The notes under the pieces are model-generated. The model was given only the letters and a program-made list of their open reading frames with translations. It searched no databases and was not told where the DNA came from. From Psychrobacter fozii (GTDB lineage: Bacteria > Pseudomonadota > Gammaproteobacteria > Pseudomonadales > Moraxellaceae), in assembly GCF_003217155.1 (NCBI RefSeq), contig NZ_QJSU01000010.1, forward strand, positions 62,001-126,000: DNA of 64,000 nt, in the 5' to 3' direction. This document shows positions 27,901-36,688 of this stretch, piece after piece. Position numbers and translations under genes: made by a program. Each line of letters opens with the position of its first letter. Position 1 is the first letter of the stretch.

Positions 27901-28078
27901 ATACAGCTGGTTCGGCAGTATTCATAGCATTAATCATTTCATCAACTAATAGAGCATTAATAGGATCACAAGGATCGCTGCTGAATCTTTTGCCACTCCA
28001 ATGGAATGAAGCAGGCGTATGAATATGTAAATCCCATTTTCTCCATTCAGAACCCCTGTGATATTTTTCATTAACCAT
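24995..28078 (-). CDS. TrlF-type ATPase: PHP domain fused to SMC/ABC-type ATPase, candidate phage defence
   Basis: A 1027-residue protein. Residues 16-22 (DLHIHTP) and further His/Asp blocks (GIELRL, AVSGSDAHQ) mark an N-terminal PHP phosphoesterase-like domain to about residue 320. The rest is an SMC/Rad50-like ATPase: Walker A GNKGSGKS (375-382), a long Glu/Lys-rich coiled coil (about 500-760), an ABC signature-like LSPGQRG, Walker B ILDQPEEN around D929, and the switch His in MVTHNP. Databases call this architecture the TrlF family. I recall that PHP-ATPase fusions (Ppl) were reported as single-gene phage defence. The gene is clearly AT-richer than its neighbours, suggesting transfer. It is monocistronic with AAGGGAA before the ATG. 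The molecular target is unknown. Confidence 0.82.
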   Translation of the reverse strand: MVNEKYHRGSEWRKWDLHIHTPASFHWSGKRFSSDPCDPINALLVDEMINAMNTAEPAVFAIMDYWTFDGWFALKHRLTQENAPELKKIVFPGIELRLVAPMTGRLNAHVLFSNEVDDQVLHDFQGGLNIALIDRPLSNYSLKHLARFVGEDLLQSKGFKKSEIDEVDDKALEAGSMIAEITCESYKKALLSVPNNMALGFMPFDTNDGLADVKWQEHYAYVLGLFETSPIFETRNSDLCAAFAGVTTETNKKWVSDFQRALKNTPRLAVSGSDAHQFVGVQGDNNRRGYGDYPSGKITWIKANPTFEGLQQAIREPAKRSFIGRIPPKLQLVKDNRSLFIDKLLINKDIGSTYNENWLDGTELMLNHDLVAIIGNKGSGKSALADVIAFLGDSKQSQHFSFLQKNRFKGKTGVPAKHFDAQLLWEDKEVVEKNLNEEVGFGNVELVKYIPQGHFEELCNAHILGESDAFEKELRSVIFSHADNVTRSGAYDFEQLINLQENPLLSQIDGLRSSLHGINREIASIEEQMTSENRKAIEESLDHEERLLQEHSRTKPTELPEPTNALTEDQQVISAQLADTNRQIEDVVNQQEINKGNLYKLTLKRRAYHNIVQGVEAVKSLHSSFKEKSSNDAEILNINLDDLLLLEVKEEKLEEIESVISNEVKNIETNNSMIEVTKKALLSQKESLSNQLNVPQREYQNYLELLRIWTEKHIEILGSVDMLESIENLKHRIDQLDQLPEQRTKLQMQRIGITEKIFDKLEAQRFNRELLFRPVQELIQNNNLIRNDYKLRFKAEINSTPDIIDTKLFRLIKKDTGEFRGENEGLTLLKSMMDEFDIGEKKSLLEFVVDLDGRLDRASNLPGVKSLLRKGSTANEVYDFIFGLEYLEPRYTLMFQDAHIEQLSPGQRGSLLLIFYLLVDKGDMPIILDQPEENLDNETVVSLLVPVLTEAKQKRQIIMVTHNPNLAVVCDAEQIIHCEFDRTDNHNIKYFSGAIESSYINSKVVDILEGTIRAFNNRRIKYIEDRT

Positions 28079-28465
28079 GAATATTCCCTTTGCTTGATTA
28101 ACAGCACGTTATCAGCCATATAGTAATAAATTGATTCTCTTGTACAAAAGAGAGGCCATCTTTATAGATTAGTTAATAAACCCACATAAGCAGTAACTAT
28201 TTGCACCACCTTAATTTTTTCAGTATTTAATATAGTATTACCATACGGCTTTGATTAAAGAATATAACGGCGCAAAATACGATAGATAATAGCACACAAA
28301 TATTCAGTTATATTTTGAAATAAGACACAGAACTAACCAGTAGACAATAAAAAACGCCATCACAATTGTGACAGCGTCTTTTATTACTATAGATATTTAT
28401 GCTTTAGTGACAACGCTTTCAACTGCTCCATCTGCGCCGTCAACCACCCTTCACACTCAGCGAGT
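28079..28465. other. Intergenic region upstream of the TrlF-like gene
   Basis: AT-rich sequence with no gene of its own. The part from 28343 on is a degenerate copy of the valS 3' end and terminator, annotated separately. The TrlF promoter should lie between 28079 and 28340. Confidence 0.5.
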
Positions 28466-28471
28466 TTAGCC
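28343..28471 (-). pseudogene. Duplicated fragment of the valS 3' end with terminator
   Basis: These bases align with 30228-30365, the last codons of valS plus its terminator. Read on the minus strand they encode AKLAECEGWLTAQMEQLKAL, against val[21 protein letters not shown], with an in-frame loss of nine bases (M-T-A), and then run to a stop. There is no start and no upstream valS sequence. The antiporter gene's TAA stop is formed at the left junction of this fragment (GGC-TAA-ACT). The fragment still carries a hairpin, so it now serves as the antiporter gene's terminator. Confidence 0.8.
28349..28382 (-). terminator. Terminator of the antiporter gene (degenerate copy of the valS terminator)
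   Basis: AAAAAACGCCATCACA faces TGTGACAGCGTCTTTT with three mismatches and a two-base centre. The intact original at 30234-30267 is perfectly paired. T-rich sequence follows on the minus strand. Confidence 0.65.
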
Positions 28472-29920
28472 CAACAGCCATACCACAGCGACCAAAGTAA
28501 ATAGCAGCATACCGATATTGGCATGGAAAAAAGTCGGAATCACACTGTCTTTAATATGGTCATGCTGTCCATCCGCATTCAAACCAGCAGTCGCACCAAG
28601 CGTGAGTGTAGACGCAGGCGAACCAGCATCACCCAATGCCGCAGACGCACCAAGCATAGCCAGTGTCGCTAATGGAGAAAAACCAAGCGCTACGCATAAT
28701 GGAATATAAATCGGCGCCAAAATCGGTACAGAGGCAAATGAATCACCAAAACCGATAGTGATAAACAAGCCCACGATTAGCATCATTGCAGCACCGAACA
28801 GCTTATTATCACCTAAAACCTGAGTAGCAGAAGCCACTAATGGGTCGATGTCACCTGTGGCCGTTAATACCGCACCGAAACTGGAGGCGATAGTAATAAT
28901 CACGGCGATTTCTGCCATTAATCGAACGCCTTGAGTAAAGACATCATCCTGAGCCCGCCAGCGATAAATACCAGAGAAGCCAAGAATCATAAACCCTATC
29001 ATTGCGCCGATAAACAGTGAGTCAAAATACATTTGGAACAGCAATACCACTATCACTGCCAATGCGGTAAATAGTAAAGGCTGTAACCCTATTTCTATTT
29101 TTTCTTGATCGGTAGATGCTGATATTTCTTGTTTTTGTGATTCGATATAAGCGCGTGGCTTACGATACGTGATAAATACAGCAACCAGCATGCCAGCCAA
29201 AATACCCATCACTGGAAAAAACATCGCTTTAGGCGCCATACTCGCTGTGGCAACAAACCCAGATGCCGCACCCACCGTATTAAAATTTTCTAATAAAATT
29301 TCATTGAGATAAATCGCACCAAAGCCAAACGGTAATAACAGATAAGACGCACTGATACCACAAGCCAGAATACAAGCGATGGCACGACGATCAATTTGCA
29401 GACGATTCATCAATCCAAGTAATGGCGGGATAAGTACTGGAATAAAAGCAATATGTACTGGGATCAAATTTTGTGAGAGTAACGAGGCGACAATGAACAG
29501 TATAAACAGCATCCATTTGACCTGTTTGCGTACATGAGCACCTTCACGATTTAGGCTACGAGCCATTTTCTGCGCGACCCAATCAAGCACACCACTCCTC
29601 GACAGTGCAACGGCAAATGCACCGACCATGATATAAGTCATACCTACCTGCGCACCACTGAGTAAGTTGTCATTCAATACTTGCAAGATATCTGGAAACG
29701 CCATTTGTGCATGCAGACCACCTAGCAAAGCCGCTGATACCAAAGAAACCGCAACAGGAATCTTAATAAGACAGAATACAACCATGAGTACAATGGCCAA
29801 CACCACAGCATTGATCGGAATAGACAGCAGCGACAACAGCCCATAAATAGCCGCTAAAGCAACCAATACAGGTAACGCTCGATTAAGAAAAAACGTATCA
29901 TCTCGATAAGCAGCTAGCAT
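28466..29920 (-). CDS. Na+/H+ antiporter family protein (NhaC/YuiF-like)
   Basis: A 484-residue polytopic membrane protein with eleven or more hydrophobic segments. ALFGG-like turns, SLLSQNLIPVHIAFIPVLIPPLL, CGISASYLLLPFGFGAIYLNEIL, FGAVLTATGDIDPLVASA, FITIGFGDSFASVPILAPIYIPL and GDAGSPASTLTLGATAGLNADGQHDHIKDSVIPTFFHAN fit the Na_H_antiporter family (Bacillus YuiF type). Ion specificity cannot be read from sequence, and members have been linked to Na+/H+ exchange or to amino-acid transport. ATG 29920 follows TTGAGGG, whereas a TTG four codons upstream overlaps that ribosome-binding site. The gene is bracketed by a partial copy of the valS 3' end on one side and valS itself on the other. Confidence 0.85.
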   Translation of the reverse strand: MLAAYRDDTFFLNRALPVLVALAAIYGLLSLLSIPINAVVLAIVLMVVFCLIKIPVAVSLVSAALLGGLHAQMAFPDILQVLNDNLLSGAQVGMTYIMVGAFAVALSRSGVLDWVAQKMARSLNREGAHVRKQVKWMLFILFIVASLLSQNLIPVHIAFIPVLIPPLLGLMNRLQIDRRAIACILACGISASYLLLPFGFGAIYLNEILLENFNTVGAASGFVATASMAPKAMFFPVMGILAGMLVAVFITYRKPRAYIESQKQEISASTDQEKIEIGLQPLLFTALAVIVVLLFQMYFDSLFIGAMIGFMILGFSGIYRWRAQDDVFTQGVRLMAEIAVIITIASSFGAVLTATGDIDPLVASATQVLGDNKLFGAAMMLIVGLFITIGFGDSFASVPILAPIYIPLCVALGFSPLATLAMLGASAALGDAGSPASTLTLGATAGLNADGQHDHIKDSVIPTFFHANIGMLLFTLVAVVWLLG

Positions 29921-30078
29921 AATATCCCTCAAAATAATGTTTCAAATAAATCAAATGGGTAAAGTGAGCTCAAAAATAAAAAAACAGCATGCAATATACA
30001 CCCCTTAACGCTGATGAGTCATTCCTATTTGACTACTAACGTATTACTACTCTTTAACAGTGTACGTTTGGGCGATGC

Positions 30079-30186
30079 TATCGTCAGCGAACTACTAAAC
30101 CGCTACGGTGTTACCCTCCTTAGAGGTACTATATATACAATCTGCGGTCGGCTGCCTTGTAGCTGTTTTAGATTTCTTTGACTATA
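30079..30186 (-). repeat. Dispersed repeat with TATAGTCA/TGACTATA ends, family A
   Basis: Reverse-complemented, this 108-bp unit begins TATAGTCAAAGAA and ends TTCGCTGACGATA, matching the unit at 11473-11571 almost throughout except for a small internal length difference. The end has one base change from the perfect inverted repeat. Confidence 0.8.
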
Positions 30187-30233
30187 TCTTACGTCCATCA
30201 AGTAGACATCTTACTGGCCGTCATCCTGACAAT

Positions 30234-30267
30234 AAAAAACGCCATCACAGTTGTGATGGCGTTTTTT
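30234..30267. terminator. valS terminator, bidirectional
   Basis: AAAAAACGCCATCACA and TGTGATGGCGTTTTTT form a perfect 16-pair stem with a two-base centre. A-rich and T-rich ends let it work on either strand. Confidence 0.9.
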
Positions 30268-30292
30268 ATTCATACAGCTATTGTCATAGCAA

Positions 30293-33226
30293 TTACAGGT
30301 TCTTTAACTCTTCCATCTGTGCCGTCATCGCGGTCAACTGCCCTTCTAACTCAGCCAGTTTTGCCTTCTCAGCATCGACCACTTCCGCAGGTGCTTTACT
30401 GACAAAGCCTTCATTGCCTAGCTTGCGGGCGATACCTTCGGATTGACCCTTCAACTTATCATATGATTTACCCAAACGCGCCAGCTCAGCCGTTGGATCA
30501 ATGAGACCTTTCATCGGTACGAGTACCCGTAGCTGACCGACCATGCTTGATGATGACAATGGTACTTCATCACCTTCTTTTAGAATGGTTAAGCTGTCTA
30601 CCTTGGCAAGCGCTTTAAACTGATTGGCGATACGTGATAGACGCTCGTCTTCTGCTAGCGAGATATTTTGTAGTAGCACTGGCAGACGTACCGCGTTACC
30701 CAGTTTCATCTCACCACGGATATTACGGACGCTAGCGATTAGCTCCTGTAGCCACGCCATATCCGCCTCGACCTGCTCACTGATTTGTGCCTCATCCGTT
30801 TTTGGATAGTCAGCGACGACGATGCTGTCCGTGTTTTTACGACCAAGTAGTGGTGCAACCGTCTGCCAGATTTGCTCAGTCAGATACGGCATGATTGGAT
30901 GCGTGAAGCGTAGCGCCGTCTCTAGCACATGCAGTAGTACATAGCGGATTTGCGCTTTACGTTCGTCAGATACTGAGTCATCATTTAGACTGGCTTTGGC
31001 AAGCTCAACGTACCAATCACAGTACTCATTCCAGATAAACTCATAGATATCTTGGCTGACCATATCGAGACGATACTGGGCGAAATGCTGATGGATATCG
31101 GCAACGGTAGAGTTCAGACGACTCATGATCCATTTTTCTGGTAATTCCCAAACATCAGGGTTTGCCGCTTGGTCGATAGGCTTGGCACTGCCTTCGCTAT
31201 CGATGCAGTTCATGAGTACAAAACGGCTGGCGTTCCAAATTTTATTACAGAAGTTACGATAGCCCTCGACACGCTTTAGATCAAAGTTGATATCGCGACC
31301 AGTACTGGCAAGGGAGGTAAAGGTAAAGCGCAGTGCATCCGTACCAAAGGCTGGGATGCCTTCTGGGAACTCTTTACGCGTTTGCTTTTCGATTTTGGCC
31401 GCGTCTTTTGGATTCATCATATTGCTGGTGCGTTTTTCTACCAGCGCTTCTAGATCAATACCGTCGATTAGGTCAATCGGATCTAAGACATTACCTTTTG
31501 ATTTTGACATTTTTTGACCATTACCATCGCGCACCAGACCATGCACATAGACGGTCTTAAACGGTACTTGCGGCGTGCCATCTTCGTTTTTCACGAAGTG
31601 CATGGTCATCATGATCATGCGGGCCACCCAAAAGAAGATAATGTCAAAACCTGTCACCAATACGCTAGTTGGGTGAAAGGTGTCCATCACGCGTGGATCA
31701 GCGTTAACGTCTGCCCAGTCAAGTGTACTGAACGTCCATAGACCTGAGCTGAACCACGTATCGAGCACGTCATTATCTTGGCGTAACACGATATCATCGC
31801 TTAGATTGTACTTGCTACGCACTTCCGCTTCGTCACGGGCGACATAGATTTCACCCGTCGCATCGTCATACCATGCAGGGATACGATGTCCCCACCAGAG
31901 CTGACGGCTGATACACCAATCTTGTAGGTCGGTCATCCACGACATATACATGTTTTTGTACTGCGCAGGGACGAACTCGATGCTACCGTCTTCTACCGCG
32001 TCAATCGCAGGCTTGGCAAGCTCTTTGACAGCGACATACCATTGATCGGTCAACCACGGCTCAACGATCGTACCGCCACGCTCAGCACGCGGGGCTTTTA
32101 GCGCGTAGTCCTCGATGTCTTCTAGCCAGCCCTGCTCGCCTGCTTGCGCCACAAGGAACTTACGAGCGGCAAAACGCTCAAGTCCTGCATACTCGCTAGG
32201 CGTGGTCGCTAGCTCTGGCTCACGCGTTTGCAGATCAGGATACACTTCCATCGATGCTAAGATATTGGCGCGCTCATCAAGGATGTTAATCAATGGCAAG
32301 CTATGACGACGACCCAATTCATAATCGTTAAAATCATGCGCTGGAGTGATTTTTACGCAGCCCGTACCGAAGTCTTTTTCGACATAATCATCAGCAACGA
32401 TAGGCACGACGCGACCAGTGATTGGCAGAGTAATGGTTTTGCCGACTAAGTGCGCATAACGCTCATCGCTAGGATTGACTGCGACAGCGGTATCACCAAG
32501 TAGCGTTTCAGGGCGCGTAGTAGCGACGACCAGATAGTTTTTACCATCTTGGGTCGTTAAATCTTTATCCGTGAAATGATAGCGGAAATGCCACAAGCTG
32601 CCTTTTTCATCGTGGTTTTCCACTTCTAAATCAGACAGCGCGGTTTGGAATTTTGGATCCCAGTTTACTAGACGCTTACCACGATATATAAGGCCATCGT
32701 CAAACAGACGAACGAACACTTCTTTTACCGCATTGGACAGACCGTCATCCATGGTAAAGCGCTCACGTGACCAGTCAACCGAGCTGCCCAAACGGCGAAT
32801 TTGGCTAGTGATATTACCGCCCGACTCTTCTTTCCATTCCCATACTTTATCGATGAAGTCTTCACGCGTCATGTCACGGCGCTTGATACCTTGCGCCTCT
32901 AAACGACGCTCAACGACCATTTGGGTGGCGATACCAGCATGATCCGTACCTGGCTGCCACAGCGTATTGTCACCATCCATGCGGTGATAACGGGTGAGCG
33001 CATCCATGATCGCGTTGTTAAAACCATGACCCATGTGTAGTGAGCCAGTGACGTTCGGCGGTGGTAGCGCGATAGAAAATGACTCGTCTTTGTCAAAAGT
33101 CGGCTGAAAATAGCCGCTTTCTTCCCAGCCCTGATACATGCCTGCTTCGACTTCCGCAGGATTATAGGCGTTTTCAAGTTGGCTTAAGGCCGCTTGGATA
33201 GAGGCGGTTAGGTTGTGGTTACTCAT
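30293..33226 (-). CDS. valS: Valine--tRNA ligase
   Basis: ValRS charges tRNA-Val with valine and edits threonine. The 977-residue protein has the class I signatures [16 protein letters not shown] (HMGH at residues 64-67) and [14 protein letters not shown] near residue 570. Between them is the editing domain ([36 protein letters not shown]). [12 protein letters not shown] and the anticodon-binding region follow, and the C-terminal coiled coil is typical of ValRS ([22 protein letters not shown], then [21 protein letters not shown]). No strong ribosome-binding site is visible before the ATG. The 3' end of this gene occurs again as a fragment at 28343-28471. Confidence 0.97.
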   Translation of the reverse strand: MSNHNLTASIQAALSQLENAYNPAEVEAGMYQGWEESGYFQPTFDKDESFSIALPPPNVTGSLHMGHGFNNAIMDALTRYHRMDGDNTLWQPGTDHAGIATQMVVERRLEAQGIKRRDMTREDFIDKVWEWKEESGGNITSQIRRLGSSVDWSRERFTMDDGLSNAVKEVFVRLFDDGLIYRGKRLVNWDPKFQTALSDLEVENHDEKGSLWHFRYHFTDKDLTTQDGKNYLVVATTRPETLLGDTAVAVNPSDERYAHLVGKTITLPITGRVVPIVADDYVEKDFGTGCVKITPAHDFNDYELGRRHSLPLINILDERANILASMEVYPDLQTREPELATTPSEYAGLERFAARKFLVAQAGEQGWLEDIEDYALKAPRAERGGTIVEPWLTDQWYVAVKELAKPAIDAVEDGSIEFVPAQYKNMYMSWMTDLQDWCISRQLWWGHRIPAWYDDATGEIYVARDEAEVRSKYNLSDDIVLRQDNDVLDTWFSSGLWTFSTLDWADVNADPRVMDTFHPTSVLVTGFDIIFFWVARMIMMTMHFVKNEDGTPQVPFKTVYVHGLVRDGNGQKMSKSKGNVLDPIDLIDGIDLEALVEKRTSNMMNPKDAAKIEKQTRKEFPEGIPAFGTDALRFTFTSLASTGRDINFDLKRVEGYRNFCNKIWNASRFVLMNCIDSEGSAKPIDQAANPDVWELPEKWIMSRLNSTVADIHQHFAQYRLDMVSQDIYEFIWNEYCDWYVELAKASLNDDSVSDERKAQIRYVLLHVLETALRFTHPIMPYLTEQIWQTVAPLLGRKNTDSIVVADYPKTDEAQISEQVEADMAWLQELIASVRNIRGEMKLGNAVRLPVLLQNISLAEDERLSRIANQFKALAKVDSLTILKEGDEVPLSSSSMVGQLRVLVPMKGLIDPTAELARLGKSYDKLKGQSEGIARKLGNEGFVSKAPAEVVDAEKAKLAELEGQLTAMTAQMEELKNL

Positions 33227-33543
33227 AATGGCATTATCTTTTATTGATTGAATGTGATCAAAGTTAATTGAATTAAAGCGAATATAAAAATTAGAAAAAT
33301 AATGAATAGAGTGATTTTAACGCAGATAGGCAGATTTTGTTAGATGGTAAGGCAATTTATAAAGCCTGAAGGCAGTTTTTGAGCAAATTATTAAACAATT
33401 AACAACACCAATCGGCTCAATGCTAAACATAATCAGCGATCGTCGTACGATAGAATATAGCTTCTGTCTCAATATAGTTTCTATCTCTACGTTCGATACT
33501 TCTTATATAGCAAAACTATTATCTCTTAACCAGTGAGTTTACC
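33227..33543. other. Divergent intergenic region, valS / FNT gene
   Basis: AT-rich sequence with no gene, hairpin terminator or dispersed repeat that I recognise. Promoters of both divergent genes are expected here. Confidence 0.5.
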
Positions 33544-34692
33544 GTGTCCCAAGATATTGATAGTCATACTGAACATCAGAAAGACTTGCAGACCTCATCT
33601 ACAGATTATGAGCACTTGGCTGATGACAGTCATAAAGAAGAATTTCAAAGAAACCAGAAAGAAGATCATCAAGAAAACAGTCAAAAAGAATCTCAAGAAA
33701 ACAGTCCCAATGACAAAGCTCATGACAAAGCTAATGACAATAATAACGAGAACACCAATGAGACAAACGTCACTGAAGACCTAAAAGATAATGATTTGCC
33801 AGAAGAAATCAGTGACGAAGACAAAGAAACCATCAAAAAAGTCGCCAATGATGACAATTTGAGTCATGCAAAAAGCTATGCCAGTATCTTAGTCGAACAA
33901 GTCATGGACGCCAAAGAGACGTTTGAGCGCTCGCTTGGCTCGCTATTCACCAGTGCTTTTACCGCTGGGCTTGAGATTGGTATTAGCTTCTTTATGATTT
34001 TATCAGCTTTTGCGCTCCTCAGCAGAGTACTACCCAGTGAATACGCTCTTGTACTCGCCTCGTTACTTTACCCCATCGGCTTTATTATCGTTGTCATTGG
34101 TCAGTCACTATTATTTACCGAACAAACCTCTCTCTTAAGTCTACCAGTACTCAACGGCATTGAACCGTTAACTAAGTTGCTACGTCTATGGGGCATCGTG
34201 ATCGCTGGTAACGTGGTGGGTGGTTGTTTATTTGCTGCGTTAATGATTGGCCTCGGTTTGAACATGCAGTTGTTCAGCGTCAGCGACATTGACGCGTATG
34301 CCGAGCATGTCTTAGGATTTGAATGGTGGGTGATATTTGGTAGTGCCGTACTGGCAGGTTGGATGATGGGCGTGACGGCGTGGCTGGTGACCTCGGCACG
34401 CGATACACTGAGCCGCATTGTCTTAGTTACCATCATTACGGGCAGTATCGGATTTTTGGGTTTACATCACAGTATCGTAGGTAATATCGAAGTATTTTCA
34501 GCGTTACTGTACGGCAATACCGTCAGCCTATGGCGCTATTTAGTCTTCTTGGCAGTGGTACTGGTGGGCAATACGGTCGGTGGCGTGGTGTTTGTCGCAG
34601 TACTGAAAAACCGCACCTTCTTGTTTGAAATTGAAAAAGTGAAAGAGCAGACAGCCAATGCCAAAGAAAGAGTAGATTTACGTCATCGTTAA
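33544..34692 (+). CDS. Formate/nitrite transporter family protein with long hydrophilic N-terminus
   Basis: A 382-residue protein. From about residue 125 it has six hydrophobic segments in the FNT (FocA/NirC, YfdC-like) pattern: FTSAFTAGLEIGISFFMILSAF, YPIGFIIVVIGQSLLFTEQT, LLRLWGIVIAGNVVGGCLFAALM, GWMMGVTAWLVTSARD, and GLHHSIVGNIEVFSALLYGN. The last carries the His region that aligns with the central His of FNT channels. LVGNTVGGVVFVAVLK ends the core. These channels move small monovalent anions such as formate, nitrite or hydrosulfide, and the actual substrate is unknown. The first about 110 residues are unusually rich in Asn, Asp, Glu, Lys and Gln and contain short imperfect repeats (HDKAHDK-like). 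GTG 33544 is the apparent start, with a weak ribosome-binding site. No upstream ATG exists in frame. Confidence 0.8.
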   Translation: MSQDIDSHTEHQKDLQTSSTDYEHLADDSHKEEFQRNQKEDHQENSQKESQENSPNDKAHDKANDNNNENTNETNVTEDLKDNDLPEEISDEDKETIKKVANDDNLSHAKSYASILVEQVMDAKETFERSLGSLFTSAFTAGLEIGISFFMILSAFALLSRVLPSEYALVLASLLYPIGFIIVVIGQSLLFTEQTSLLSLPVLNGIEPLTKLLRLWGIVIAGNVVGGCLFAALMIGLGLNMQLFSVSDIDAYAEHVLGFEWWVIFGSAVLAGWMMGVTAWLVTSARDTLSRIVLVTIITGSIGFLGLHHSIVGNIEVFSALLYGNTVSLWRYLVFLAVVLVGNTVGGVVFVAVLKNRTFLFEIEKVKEQTANAKERVDLRHR

Positions 34693-34884
34693 GCTCTGTT
34701 ATTAACCCTGTCTTGCGCTATGTCCTACAGTCTGTATGTAATGAAATATAGTGATCATAAATGCAAAAACCCCATAACAAGCGTTGAAATATCAAGCTGG
34801 TCATGGAGTTCAATCAATAAATTCTTAGTCGCAATTTATAGAGCTGTTAATTAAAAAGCGACTGAGTAATTTATAATCTTCAGA

Positions 34885-35808
34885 TTAGAGTCTGCGTGCT
34901 GCCATCACACTACTATCTATCTCCGTTTGCTTCGCCTTATTGTGTTGCGCACTGAATACTCTCACCATAATACCTGCGGTTAAGAACATGATTAGCGTAT
35001 AAATAGCTGGGGTCAGCGACATTTTGTAATTAGCCAATAGTGTCAATGCCATAAACATAGAAAGCGTACTGTTCTGTAGGCCGACTTCCATGGTAATCGA
35101 TCTTCTTTGTGCTGGATTCAGACCAAACCATTTACTAGTGTAATAACCAAGCGCCATCGTCGACACGTTCAATATCAATGATACAGGGCCAGTGGCTATC
35201 AATGCTTCTACAATGATGTCTTTTTGCACATAGCTTAAGAATAGAACCAAGAAACTCAGGAATATCACACCAAAACGAGAAACCATGACCTGTGTTTTAT
35301 CTGCAACCGTAGGCGCATAGCGTTTGATCAACATACCAACGCTCACAGGTAAGATAGTTAGAGCAATCAAGCTGACCATGGTTTTAACCACTGGCAATTG
35401 AAACTCACTACCCGCGCCCATGAAGTACACGAGCGAAAAACTGAGGACGATAGGAATGGTAAACACGGTAATGACGCTTGCAATAGCGGTCATGGTGACC
35501 GACAGTGCGACGTCACCTTTGGCCAGATAAGTGAATAGGTTTGAGGTGGTGCCGCCAGGACAAAGCACCAGTAACATAACCCCAACGGCATATTCAGGTT
35601 CTAGGGACATCGAGGTTGCCAAGGCAAAACCAACCAATGGTAAGAAGATTAGCTGATTGGTTAGGCCTATTGCGACTGCTTTGGGGTATTTGACGACTCT
35701 TTTAAAGTCATTGGTAACTAAGGACAGACCCATCCCCATCATGATCAAAAAAATACCAATAGGAATGACTTTTGAATTTACAAACGTGACTAACTCCACA
35801 CCTTCCAT
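34885..35808 (-). CDS. Bile acid:sodium symporter family protein (BASS)
   Basis: A 307-residue membrane protein with about ten hydrophobic segments. The SBF-family pattern is clear in LIMMGMGLSLVTNDFKRVVKYPKAVAIGLTNQLIFLPLVGFALA, then VGVMLLVLCPGGTTSNLFTYLAKGDVALSVTMTAIASVITVFTIPIV and RSITMEVGLQNSTLSMFMALTL. Bacterial members use Na+ to import organic anions such as pantoate, taurocholate or 2-keto acids, and the substrate here is unknown. AAGGATGTAGTT precedes the ATG. The gene is alone between converging and diverging neighbours. Confidence 0.9.
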   Translation of the reverse strand: MEGVELVTFVNSKVIPIGIFLIMMGMGLSLVTNDFKRVVKYPKAVAIGLTNQLIFLPLVGFALATSMSLEPEYAVGVMLLVLCPGGTTSNLFTYLAKGDVALSVTMTAIASVITVFTIPIVLSFSLVYFMGAGSEFQLPVVKTMVSLIALTILPVSVGMLIKRYAPTVADKTQVMVSRFGVIFLSFLVLFLSYVQKDIIVEALIATGPVSLILNVSTMALGYYTSKWFGLNPAQRRSITMEVGLQNSTLSMFMALTLLANYKMSLTPAIYTLIMFLTAGIMVRVFSAQHNKAKQTEIDSSVMAARRL

Positions 35809-36164
35809 AACTACATCCTTGTAGATAGAGCCTTTACATAGGCAGTTTTATGACAACTTTGTGATGCTTAATCAGCCAATCCTGCTGAGATTTTGGGTAA
35901 AAGCCATCGACGTCATCAATATTTTATATGACAACATTACTTGACAGCATTCCATGCCATCTTTCACATATATTCAGTAATCGTAATAAAGCGGTAACAT
36001 AAAGTATATCGTTGTAAAGGCAGCTTTATCTATTTTATTCAACTACTCACCAGTCAGTATTCAAACGTAGGATATCCGCCATATAAAAGTACAGAAAATT
36101 TTAGGGTATCCCATTATTTATATTGTTAGGCTTAACACGAGCAGGTTTGCCGCTAAGAAAGTAA
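35809..36164. other. Intergenic region upstream of the BASS gene
   Basis: No gene, terminator or recognised repeat was seen in these 356 bases. The sequence is AT-rich. Confidence 0.5.
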
Positions 36165-36389
36165 TCAATCACACCCGCCGCCATCTCCACCACAAGAGTC
36201 ATTGCTGCTATATCCGCTATGATTACTATTACTATTGTTGATGTCATCTCCAGAAGATGAGCTTGAAGTACGCTTTGAAAGCTTTGTACGACTAGACCAG
36301 AGCATCACTTTAAACACACCATAAAACATCAGTAACCCAAAAATAATCTGTAAAAGTAGCAGGAAGCCCCAGAAGACAAGTTCAAGCAT
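36165..36389 (-). CDS. Small single-pass membrane protein with Ser/Asn-rich, GGDGGGCD tail
   Basis: A 74-residue protein I do not recognise. Residues about 3-31 are one long hydrophobic segment (FWGFLLLLQIIFGLLMFYGVF), followed by a basic patch (SSRTKLSKR) that would place the tail in the cytoplasm. The tail has a run of Ser and Asn and ends in NDSCGGDGGGCD. The two Cys in the tail could bind metal or form a disulfide. A similar Gly/Cys-rich ending is seen in some unrelated small membrane proteins. GAGGG lies about ten bases before the ATG. It is probably a real gene but unproven. Confidence 0.55.
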   Translation of the reverse strand: MLELVFWGFLLLLQIIFGLLMFYGVFKVMLWSSRTKLSKRTSSSSSGDDINNSNSNHSGYSSNDSCGGDGGGCD

Positions 36390-36446
36390 AATATAGTCGA
36401 CCCTCTATAATTTCTTGTTAGAAATTGATAGCAACGCAAGGATAAC

Positions 36447-36620
36447 TAGGGCGTGTCCTCAATTCAAACGAGTGCCCTCTAAATGGGCTAAAAATAGCTA
36501 AATTTTGCCAAACATCGTCAAATATCTGGTTAATATCCCGATATTATCTGCGCTATTTTCCTCGTTTGACTGCAATTTATCTTATTTTGATCATCATTTT
36601 TAAAATGAGGACACACCCTA
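36447..36620 (+). mobile_element. MITE-like element, family B (complete copy, 174 bp)
   Basis: The ends TAGGGCGTGTCCTCA and TGAGGACACACCCTA form a terminal inverted repeat with one mismatch. Inner CAAACGAG and CTCGTTTG form a second inverted pair. There is no coding capacity. A TA on both outer sides is compatible with a TA target duplication, as for IS630- or some IS5-group elements, but the parent transposon is not in this window. Diverged or partial relatives lie at 14974, 46789 and 52105-52239. Confidence 0.75.
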
Positions 36621-36688
36621 AGATAAGTGCTTATTTTGGGGATAAAAAGGAAGATAAGATTAAAGATATACCTCAGATTGGCATGACT

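Larger units (their letters stand above)
29921..30292. other. Intergenic region between valS and the antiporter gene
   Basis: It contains the family A dispersed repeat at 30079-30186 and the valS terminator at 30234-30267. The antiporter promoter must lie between 29921 and about 30078. No gene was seen. Confidence 0.6.
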
